A DNA stretch of 8,331 nucleotides. It comes from Comamonadaceae bacterium. Lineage in GTDB: Bacteria > Pseudomonadota > Gammaproteobacteria > Burkholderiales > Burkholderiaceae. The position numbers and the translations under genes were made by a program. Positions 1 to 5,749 of this stretch are shown here, piece by piece (position 1 is the stretch's first letter; each line of letters opens with the position of its first letter). The stretch spans positions 1 through 8,331 of the forward strand of contig CANNNB010000099.1 of the NCBI GenBank assembly GCA_947505995.1, read 5' to 3'. A model generated the notes under the pieces. The model ran no database searches. It was given only the letters and a program-made list of their open reading frames with translations, and was not told the DNA's origin.

Positions 1-425
1 CCGCTGAGCACGCCCCTAAAACGCCGGATGCTTTGGATATCTTGCCCATGGTTAGGCAAGCTTTGAGACGTACCATTTTCCAGCAAGCCTTGGGCAGCTC
101 TTTGGAAGCCCGTGTGCTGGGTGTGCAACCAGAGTTTGAACGCCTCATAGAACAGGCCATTGGCACCGCTGCTGTAGCACCAGATGGCGTGATTGAGCCT
201 TCGTTAATGCGCCTCTTGGTCACAGAAATATCTACTCACATAGACGCCATGGAAGCCAAGAACTTGCCGCCAGTCATTGTGTGCAACCCGCGAACTCGCT
301 TAACATTTGCGCGCATTGTCAAAAAGATTCGAAGTCAAGCCCATGTGCTAGCCATGACTGAATTGCCGTTGGAAACACAATTGACGTTTGAGAAGTTTTT
401 ATGCTCTCAAGCCAGCCCCACTTAA
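1..425 (+). CDS. flhA: Flagellar export-gate protein FlhA, C-terminal part (5' truncated)
   Basis: The reading frame is open from base 3 and ends at the TAA at 423-425, so only about 140 C-terminal residues are present; the gene starts upstream of the window. FlhA is the inner-membrane export-gate component of the flagellar type III secretion system. Its cytoplasmic C-terminal domain forms a nonameric ring that docks substrate-chaperone complexes such as FlgN with its cargo. Visible family hallmarks are DILPMVRQALRRTIFQQ near the beginning, then VLGVQPEFERLIEQAI, a helix rich in charged residues, LPPVIVCNPRTRLTFARI, and the closing strand VLAMTELP. The last residues, after LPLETQLTF, are less conserved than the usual FlhA tail. 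It is followed 13 bases later by flhF, the usual flhA-flhF order. The family assignment is strong; nothing can be said about the membrane half. Confidence 0.9.
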   Translation, partial: AEHAPKTPDALDILPMVRQALRRTIFQQALGSSLEARVLGVQPEFERLIEQAIGTAAVAPDGVIEPSLMRLLVTEISTHIDAMEAKNLPPVIVCNPRTRLTFARIVKKIRSQAHVLAMTELPLETQLTFEKFLCSQASPT

Positions 426-427
426 AG

Positions 428-432
428 CGGAG
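428..432 (+). promoter_or_regulatory. Ribosome binding site of flhF
   Basis: CGGAG lies six bases before the ATG at 439 and just after the flhA stop. It supports the chosen flhF start and re-initiation within an flhA-flhF transcript. Confidence 0.6.
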
Positions 433-438
433 TTGTAA

Positions 439-1692
439 ATGGGTCCCCAAAAATTCATCGCAGCCAATACCACCGAAGCACTGAAGCTGGTGCGCCAGCA
501 AGTCGGCGGAGATGCCATGGTGCTCTCCACCCGTGACACACCACAAGGCGTAGAAATTGTGGCCATTTCGCCAGAAGCTTTGAGCAGTTTGTCGCAGCGC
601 AAAGAGGCTGGAGGTGTTGCATTCTCGGCACCTACGATTACCACCACAATTTCTACTTCTTCAAACTCTGTCTTCTCGCCAGAGGCGGGGAATGCGGCCA
701 CAGACAATCCCACAGCACCACAAGTCGAAAAGTTGTTAGCCGAGTTTTCAGCTGTCAAGCAGCTGCTACAAACACATTTGTCTGCCCGCGCTTGGAACGA
801 TATACAAGCGCAATCAACGGAGAAAGCAGAAGCCTTGCGCGTCTTGCTTAACGCGGGTTTCTCGCCTCAGCTTTGTGGTGAATTGGCTGACGAATTGGCC
901 GCGCTGCCTGCCGAACCCAACTCACGCTTGATTGATCGGTTGCAAAAACTTTTGGAACCCAAAATTCAAACTCTCGACCCACTGTCGGTGTTTGATCCGG
1001 GTGGCATCTTTGCATTCATTGGCCCCACGGGCGTGGGCAAAACCACCGCCATTGCCAAGATAGCAGCGCGTTGCGTGCTGCGCTATGGCCGCGATCAACT
1101 GGCTTTGCTCACGACCGACACATTCCGAATTGGCGCGCAAGAACAACTCAAGGTGTATGCCAAGATCATTGGTGTGCCCGTGGTGACGTTGCGCGACAGC
1201 GACGACTTGTCCACCAAGCTCAACAGCATGAAAGATCGCCGCGTGATTTTGTTGGACACTGCAGGCGTGAGCCAACGCGATACGCAAATGCTGGAGCAGG
1301 CCAAGCTCCTGCTAGAAGGTGCGCCTTCGCTCAAACGCATTTTGGTGATGAGCAGCACCACCGACTTGCGCACGCAAGAAGATGTGATATTGATGCACCA
1401 GATGGCCACGCAAAACGAAGGCCAAAAAGCACTCATTGGCGCCATCATTACCAAGACCGACGAGGCTGCACAAATTGGCCCTGTGTTGGATTGCCTCATT
1501 CGACACAAACTACCCCTCTTATTCTTGGCCAATGGTCAACGTGTGCCAGAAGATTTGAGCCAAGCCAACACCGCTTACCTAAGCCACCGTGCATTGCATC
1601 CACGCTCCATCTCGGGGCGCTTGGACATTCCGGACGAACAAATTTCCGTTCACCTCATGGATCAGTTGAACGACTGGATTAAGAATTCGTGA
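439..1692 (+). CDS. flhF: Flagellar biosynthesis GTPase FlhF (SRP-type)
   Basis: 417 aa. FlhF is a membrane-associated SRP-family GTPase that sets the place and number of flagella and helps recruit early basal-body parts. The N-terminal B domain (residues 1-50) has the typical start KFIAANTTEALKLVRQQVG followed by DAMVLSTRD. A Ser/Thr/Ala-rich linker follows at about 62-92, then a helical N domain (about 95-180) and the G domain. GTPase motifs are complete: P-loop GPTGVGKTT at 195-203, TTDTFRIGAQEQL at about 225-237, DTAG at 273-276, and TKTD at 338-341 for guanine recognition. The ATG at 439 is supported by a CGGAG ribosome site six bases upstream. Its TGA at 1690-1692 shares one base with the ATG of the FlhG-like gene, indicating translational coupling. 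Nothing suggests loss of activity. Confidence 0.96.
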   Translation: MGPQKFIAANTTEALKLVRQQVGGDAMVLSTRDTPQGVEIVAISPEALSSLSQRKEAGGVAFSAPTITTTISTSSNSVFSPEAGNAATDNPTAPQVEKLLAEFSAVKQLLQTHLSARAWNDIQAQSTEKAEALRVLLNAGFSPQLCGELADELAALPAEPNSRLIDRLQKLLEPKIQTLDPLSVFDPGGIFAFIGPTGVGKTTAIAKIAARCVLRYGRDQLALLTTDTFRIGAQEQLKVYAKIIGVPVVTLRDSDDLSTKLNSMKDRRVILLDTAGVSQRDTQMLEQAKLLLEGAPSLKRILVMSSTTDLRTQEDVILMHQMATQNEGQKALIGAIITKTDEAAQIGPVLDCLIRHKLPLLFLANGQRVPEDLSQANTAYLSHRALHPRSISGRLDIPDEQISVHLMDQLNDWIKNS

Positions 1693-2447
1693 TGAGTGAC
1701 ACACAGTCTTCAGATGTGATGGACCAGGCCACTGGGCTGCGCTATTTGTTTGGCAACAACACGGCGCCCGTGCACGTGCTGTGCTGCCCTTCAAGGCCCG
1801 CACTGACCTTGCCATTGGTTGATGCCATCAGCAAAGAATTGGCCCATGATGGCCAAACTATTTTGTGGGTGGACGAAATTACCCTTAACGACAGGGAACA
1901 TTGGCCTCTGCCTTGCGCTGTTAAGTTTGACCTGTCTAAAAGTTTAGAAAGCCACGTAGCACTAGACCAAGGCGTAACAGCCTTGGGTTCTTCGCTTTGG
2001 TACAGCCTGTCTTTGCACACCCATCGAATAGATCGACCAACGCTGCCCTTGGCTGAGCGCCTCACCAGCAGCGGCATTCGGTTTGACAGCATTTTGGTAT
2101 CGGCCACCACCGGCAAACCTGAAAGTTTCGCGCGGTATGGCGCTCAACTTTACATGACGGCTATTAGCGGCTGTGCGCCAGAGCAGTTGCAGCAAACCCT
2201 GGCTTGGATGCAGCAAGCACAAGCCAGATGCACGGCCGCATCTTGGCGCGTTGTTTTGGCGGGCGAGTCAGAACAACTCACTCACGCCATCCATTGGTTG
2301 GCACAAACCGCCAAGGCCTATTTGTCGCAAGAAGTGCAAGTACTCGGCACCGTGAATGTTGAACGTTTGAATGCGCCTTTGGCAGGTGCTTGGACGGGCC
2401 TCCCAGAACTCACCGAAGTTCTGAAACGTCACTTATTGACAAACTGA
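1692..2447 (+). CDS. flhG: FlhG/FleN-like protein lacking the P-loop
   Basis: 251 aa from the ATG at 1692, which overlaps the flhF stop by one base; a GTG at 1689 would add one residue. There is no clear Shine-Dalgarno, consistent with coupled translation. FlhG is normally a MinD-type ATPase that limits flagellar number and stimulates FlhF. The position between flhF and fliA fits, and residues 11-17 (DQATGLR) match the DQAxxLR helix by which FlhG activates the FlhF GTPase. The segment where GKGGVGKT should lie reads CPSRPALTLPLV (32-43), with no Lys-Thr. ILWVDE (57-62) and FDSILVSATTG (131-141) look like remnants of the MinD beta strands carrying the Walker A-prime/B Asp region. No C-terminal amphipathic membrane helix is obvious. 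I infer a pseudo-ATPase that may still act on FlhF. Assignment rests on context plus the N-terminal motif; overall similarity is weak. Confidence 0.62.
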   Translation: MSDTQSSDVMDQATGLRYLFGNNTAPVHVLCCPSRPALTLPLVDAISKELAHDGQTILWVDEITLNDREHWPLPCAVKFDLSKSLESHVALDQGVTALGSSLWYSLSLHTHRIDRPTLPLAERLTSSGIRFDSILVSATTGKPESFARYGAQLYMTAISGCAPEQLQQTLAWMQQAQARCTAASWRVVLAGESEQLTHAIHWLAQTAKAYLSQEVQVLGTVNVERLNAPLAGAWTGLPELTEVLKRHLLTN

Positions 2448-2448
2448 C

Positions 2449-3126
2449 ATGGCCAATAAGTATCAACAAGACCTGGGCGAACAACTCAAGAAGTACCAAC
2501 CGCTGGTGCGCAGAATAGCGTCGCAGATTGGCTCTAGGCTGCCCGCCAATGTCATGCTAGACGACTTAATTCAAGAGGGCATGACGGGCTTGCTAGATGC
2601 TTTGCAGCGCTACGTACCGCAGCCCAATCAAAGTTTTGAGAGCTATGCCAGCATGCGCATTCGTGGTGCCATTTACGATGCTTGCCGCAAGGAAGATATC
2701 TTGCCGCGCAACCAGCGCGACAAGCTGGATGAGCTTGAAAAAGTAACTCAGCGTCTGGAGCAAACTCTGGGTCGCCTACCTTCTGAAATAGAAGTGGCCA
2801 AAGCGGCGGGGCTCGACACTCATGACTATTACCAAGTGCTAGACAGCTTGTTCAATGTGCTGCCCATTGACGACATTCCAGAAAATTTATTACCAACCGA
2901 TTTGTCTGCAGACCCCTTAGAAAAGTTTTCTAGCAAGCAGTTTCTAGGTCAGGTGGCGGAGGTTCTCAAAGGGCTGCCAGAGAACCAGAAGATGGTGGTG
3001 GCCTTGCACTACCAAGAAGATTTGTCTTACCGAGAAATTGCTGCTGTGATGGACCTCACGCCAGGTCGCATTAGCCAACTGCATACGCAGGCCATGATTT
3101 CTATTCGCGCGATGTTGGGTGCTTAA
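2449..3126 (+). CDS. fliA: RNA polymerase sigma factor FliA (sigma-28)
   Basis: 225 aa, slightly shorter than the enteric protein. FliA directs RNA polymerase to late flagellar and chemotaxis promoters after the hook is finished, and is held inactive by FlgM until then. Region 2 is seen at about 38-87: DDLIQEGMTGLLDALQRY, then FESYASMRIRGAIYDACRK and DILPRN. Region 3 includes the RLPSEIEVAKAAGL stretch at about 109-122. Region 4 with its helix-turn-helix lies at about 176-215 (LPENQKMVVALHYQEDLSYR, then EIAAVMDLTPGRISQLHTQA). The ATG at 2449 is one base after the stop of the FlhG-like gene and has no good ribosome site, so its translation is probably coupled. It ends the plus-strand unit and converges on flgN, with flgM, its regulator, encoded within 500 bases on the other strand. 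Confidence 0.97.
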   Translation: MANKYQQDLGEQLKKYQPLVRRIASQIGSRLPANVMLDDLIQEGMTGLLDALQRYVPQPNQSFESYASMRIRGAIYDACRKEDILPRNQRDKLDELEKVTQRLEQTLGRLPSEIEVAKAAGLDTHDYYQVLDSLFNVLPIDDIPENLLPTDLSADPLEKFSSKQFLGQVAEVLKGLPENQKMVVALHYQEDLSYREIAAVMDLTPGRISQLHTQAMISIRAMLGA

Positions 3127-3167
3127 GCCTTAGCTCAGGCTCAAACTTCATCTAACCCACTGGGTAT

Positions 3168-3185
3168 GCAAGTCTTAAAACTTGC
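3168..3185. terminator. Possible hairpin at the fliA/flgN convergence
   Basis: A perfect 6-bp inverted repeat, GCAAGT at 3168-3173 and ACTTGC at 3180-3185 with a CTTAAA loop, spans the flgN stop codon. Two smaller potential stems lie between it and the fliA stop: AGCCT/AGGCT at 3126-3130 and 3137-3141, and ACCC/GGGT at 3155-3158 and 3162-3165. No T-tract follows on either strand, so this is not a canonical intrinsic terminator. It may be a weak bidirectional signal, or convergent transcription may end by other means. Confidence 0.25.
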
Positions 3186-3567
3186 CAAGCAACTGACCAC
3201 CGCCCAAGAACGAAACACCGCCCTCGCTAGAGTAGGTGGCGCCCGCAGAGGATTGTGCGGCGTAGGCTTGCAAAGCAGCATTGCGCTGCATGGCCAAACG
3301 AATAAGTTCTGAGTTGAGTTGGTGATCAGAGCGCGCTTGCTCTAAACGGGTATTGAGTTGCTTCTGCTCTTCTTCAGGCAGCGTGGCAATGAATTGGCGC
3401 AAACCTTCTACACCACCGGGGTGATCTTCCAAAGCCTTCAAAGCCATTTGGCTGTTCAAGATGGCTGTTTCAAGACCGGGAAGCGCATGATTTTCTAAAG
3501 TGGTGCGAAGTTCTGCCACGGCTTTTGAGACCTGCTCTACCAAGTCGTGAGCATGTTGAAAGCTCAT
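3175..3567 (-). CDS. flgN: Flagellar hook-junction chaperone FlgN
   Basis: 130 aa. FlgN is a cytosolic type III export chaperone that binds the hook-filament junction proteins FlgK and FlgL and brings them to FlhA. The protein is small, soluble and mostly helical, with a long charged stretch (about 60-85, LPEEEQKQLNTRLEQARSDH) and the characteristic later helix NSELIRLAMQRNAALQAY (85-102), which resembles the C-terminal part of FlgN proteins. A Gly/Ser-rich tail follows and ends in FLGGGQLLGKF. FlgN sequences diverge strongly, so position directly after flgM is an important part of the call. The ATG at 3567 comes 30 bases after the flgM stop, with no clear Shine-Dalgarno. It is the last gene of the minus-strand unit. 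Confidence 0.85.
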   Translation of the reverse strand: MSFQHAHDLVEQVSKAVAELRTTLENHALPGLETAILNSQMALKALEDHPGGVEGLRQFIATLPEEEQKQLNTRLEQARSDHQLNSELIRLAMQRNAALQAYAAQSSAGATYSSEGGVSFLGGGQLLGKF

Positions 3568-3597
3568 GCGGTTTTGAAGTTTAAAAGGGTAAACAGC

Positions 3598-3912
3598 TTA
3601 GCCGCGGCCAGCGCGAACAGCGGCTACTGCGTTGCCCAACAAATTGCCAGCCACTTTTTGATAATCAATTTCAAAAGTGCCTTCAGCAATGCGCTGGCGA
3701 ATTTCTTGAACCAAGTCCATGTCGAGTTGATCGATATGGGCGGTCATAGGGAGCGCTTGAGCGGCTCTGGCTGCCTCACTCAAACCAATCACTGCGGCGG
3801 GTTCGGCTTTGCCTGGTACTGCTTGTTGCAAAGGCGCAGGAGACGAGCCACCATTCAAGCCAGTGGCTTGTGGTTGTCCCAACCCGCGAACATCATTTAC
3901 TTTAATAATCAT
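3598..3912 (-). CDS. flgM: Anti-sigma-28 factor FlgM
   Basis: 104 aa, normal for the family. FlgM binds FliA in the cytoplasm and is exported through the finished hook, which releases FliA for late-gene transcription. The first residues (MIIKVNDV) and the Gly/Pro/Ala-rich, probably disordered N-terminal half fit an export substrate. The motif IGLSEAARAAQAL (42-54) and the C-terminal sigma-binding segment, DLVQEIRQRIAEGTFEIDY followed by QKVAGNLL (about 66-92), are diagnostic. An AAGG ribosome site at 3919-3922 precedes the ATG at 3912 by six bases and overlaps the flgA stop; the genes are eight bases apart. I found no convincing sigma-28 promoter immediately upstream, so expression is probably from the operon. 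Confidence 0.94.
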   Translation of the reverse strand: MIIKVNDVRGLGQPQATGLNGGSSPAPLQQAVPGKAEPAAVIGLSEAARAAQALPMTAHIDQLDMDLVQEIRQRIAEGTFEIDYQKVAGNLLGNAVAAVRAGRG

Positions 3913-3920
3913 GCTGTACC

Positions 3921-4616
3921 TTAATCAATCAACACTTCCACGGCGCCCTGGGAAACTGCAGTGCCTTGAACAATTTTACCGTCAGAAATTCGAACTTTCA
4001 CAGATCCACCTATGCCTGCATCCGACAAAGCCTGCCCCGAAGTATCTATGGCAAAGCCTTTGCCCAACAAAGTGACCCGAATTTGGTCTCCCGATTTTAT
4101 TACGGTCATTGGCTTCAAATCGTTTAATCGGAGGGGTGTTCCAGTCTGTAAAGACCGCACCAATTCCATGTTTTTGACCTGTTCAGGGTCTTCCAGGAGG
4201 GTGTCGCCCATCTTGGTGAGGTCGCCTTCGGCCCACTGCAAATCGGCCACAGACAAGGCCTGACCCTTGCGCAAAGCCTGGTTGGTGACCAAATAACGCC
4301 CTCTGACCGCCACATAAATACTGACCGGACGAACCCAAGGCCGCCCCTCTTCGCAGTTCAAGGACAAGAAAATCTTGCCCCAGGCACGGTCTCGACTTTG
4401 CAAATTGACCCTTGGCAATTTGTCGCACAAGGGTAAGTCCCCTCGAGGTTCGGTCCATTGCACAGAATAGTCTCGCCCTTCCAATGAAGGATGGCTTTTA
4501 AGGAAACGGTTCACTGCATCCTTGGCCTGAGGCGTCCAACCGGCTTGGGCTGAGACGGCACAGCCCAGCAAAATGAGCATGCCGCCCAACCATTGAAGCA
4601 AGTATTTGGCTTTCAT
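3921..4616 (-). CDS. flgA: Flagellar P-ring assembly chaperone FlgA
   Basis: 231 aa. FlgA is a periplasmic chaperone that helps FlgI assemble into the P-ring around the rod. A signal peptide is clear: a Lys-containing start, a hydrophobic core (about 5-20) and a likely signal peptidase I site AQA-GW at 25/26. The N-terminal domain holds two Cys (64 and 88) in the positions typical of FlgA, in LPLCDKLP and LNCEEGRPW, likely a disulfide. A SAF domain follows from about 109 (LRKGQALSVADLQWAEGDL). The C-terminal barrel has the family pattern SGDQIRVTLLGKGFAIDTSG, then QALSDAGIGGSVKVR (175-209). Its ATG at 4616 overlaps the stop of the upstream ChpA-like gene by four bases (ATGA), which implies coupled translation. 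In many bacteria flgA sits beside flgB or opens the flgAMN unit; here three chemosensory-like genes precede it. Confidence 0.95.
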   Translation of the reverse strand: MKAKYLLQWLGGMLILLGCAVSAQAGWTPQAKDAVNRFLKSHPSLEGRDYSVQWTEPRGDLPLCDKLPRVNLQSRDRAWGKIFLSLNCEEGRPWVRPVSIYVAVRGRYLVTNQALRKGQALSVADLQWAEGDLTKMGDTLLEDPEQVKNMELVRSLQTGTPLRLNDLKPMTVIKSGDQIRVTLLGKGFAIDTSGQALSDAGIGGSVKVRISDGKIVQGTAVSQGAVEVLID

Positions 4617-5749
4617 TGTGGGCCTAAGAAATAATAAATCTCACCGGTACCGTCAAGGGTGACACCGCAAACACCTTCTGGTCGTTCTATGCCTTCGGGC
4701 ACATCGAAGACATTCATGTTCTCAGCCGGCAGCATGCGGTCTACTTGCAAGTTTTGATTCTCAATGCCCGCACGCAACATGAGGGTACCCGTAAATCCTG
4801 AATCTTCAGAATCCGGTTGGAATTGAACAAACTGCCCAGCAGCGGCCACAAAGCGCTGCCCATTGCGCAAGAAAGGCATCATGCGCATTCGGGTCAGGCT
4901 ACAAGGAAACACCAAGCGAAATCCTTCAGGCGTGCGCTTAATATGACCGGCTACTTTTTTAAGGCATTCACCTATTTGCACATAGTCTTCGTGCGTTAGG
5001 CTGGGCGCCACCCAATCCATGTAGATGGTGAGGCTGCGCGATTGCGCTTTGATGCTGTCTGCTTTGGCGCCAAAGTCGCGCAAGGCATCGAGGCTTTCTA
5101 GCAGGGTGGCATCTAACCAAATGTCCACCAATTCATGGCCCGACAAAGGAAACAATTGCGCCAAGGGCGCCTGACCCACACGCAGCGACCAATCTTGCAG
5201 CTCACTGAGCAAGGCGTCCATTTGACGAACGGTACGTTCATCGTCGCGTTGGTTCAGGATGCGGGCGTTTTGTATAAGGCTCAAACCCTTTAATCGCAAA
5301 GCTCTAAAACCAGGATCGGCAGCACCTACCAATTGCATGCCAACTGCTTTAGGCATCACGGCTTCAAAGTTGCTGAGTGATACAGAGTCGCGCGTGACCA
5401 GGACTTGGAGTCTGGCTAGCCAAGGCTCCCAGATTTTCAATTGCCCTTCGGAATTGGGGACCTGACCCAGTTGAATGTCTTTCATCACTTTCGCCAATAC
5501 AGGCGTCAGACCCTTTGCTACATCAATCACACTGGGCTGCCCCAAAGTCATTTGACGCGCAACATCATCGATCAGACCCGCAGCTGCATCCAGACCCAAA
5601 ATAGACAATGCACCCGACAAATCGCGACAATGCAAAGCGCCTTGCATCATCTCGTCTGAGCCGCCTTGCAAGCTGTGTTGCAGGCCTTCCAAGCTGCGCT
5701 CGGCATCGGCCACCACCAAGGACAAGTGATCAAATCGGTTGGTTGACAC
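4613..5749 (-). CDS. ChpA N-terminal/FimL-like protein, no visible kinase motifs
   Basis: 378 aa from the GTG at 5749, chosen for its GGGAGG ribosome site. An upstream start at 5860 would overlap the previous gene by 131 bases and is unlikely. Residues 38-65 (ALHCRDLSGALSILGLDAAA and onward) resemble the pseudo-Hpt repeats at the N-terminus of ChpA and in FimL, where LSGAL-xxxGL corresponds to the LKGxA-xxxGL core of Hpt. The position of the phospho-accepting His is Arg42; a His lies two residues earlier. VMKDIQLGQVPN (88-99) also fits ChpA. Near the C-terminus, GFRLVFPCSLTRMRMMPF then LRNGQRF (276-300) resembles the junction between the ATPase and CheW-like domains of CheA/ChpA. No N, G1 or G2 ATP-binding box is recognisable and no receiver domain follows. 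I infer a catalytically dead, shortened ChpA/FimL relative. No membrane segment or signal peptide is visible. Confidence 0.5.
   Translation of the reverse strand: MSTNRFDHLSLVVADAERSLEGLQHSLQGGSDEMMQGALHCRDLSGALSILGLDAAAGLIDDVARQMTLGQPSVIDVAKGLTPVLAKVMKDIQLGQVPNSEGQLKIWEPWLARLQVLVTRDSVSLSNFEAVMPKAVGMQLVGAADPGFRALRLKGLSLIQNARILNQRDDERTVRQMDALLSELQDWSLRVGQAPLAQLFPLSGHELVDIWLDATLLESLDALRDFGAKADSIKAQSRSLTIYMDWVAPSLTHEDYVQIGECLKKVAGHIKRTPEGFRLVFPCSLTRMRMMPFLRNGQRFVAAAGQFVQFQPDSEDSGFTGTLMLRAGIENQNLQVDRMLPAENMNVFDVPEGIERPEGVCGVTLDGTGEIYYFLGPQ

Noticed and set aside
1071..1682. A 203-codon open frame on the plus strand in another frame.
   Set aside because: It lies wholly inside flhF, whose GTPase motifs are intact in the other frame; its Arg/His-rich composition is typical of a shadow frame.
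3582..3608. Plus-strand TAAA, then 15 bases, then GCCGCGGC: resembles a sigma-28 promoter (TAAA..GCCGATAA).
   Set aside because: Only the GCCG half of the -10 matches, and it points antisense into flgM with no plus-strand gene behind it.
4557..4570. LLGC in the FlgA signal peptide (Cys19) as a possible lipobox.
   Set aside because: Leu at the -2 position is not typical of lipoboxes, and a normal signal peptidase I site (AQA-GW) follows; FlgA is a soluble periplasmic protein.
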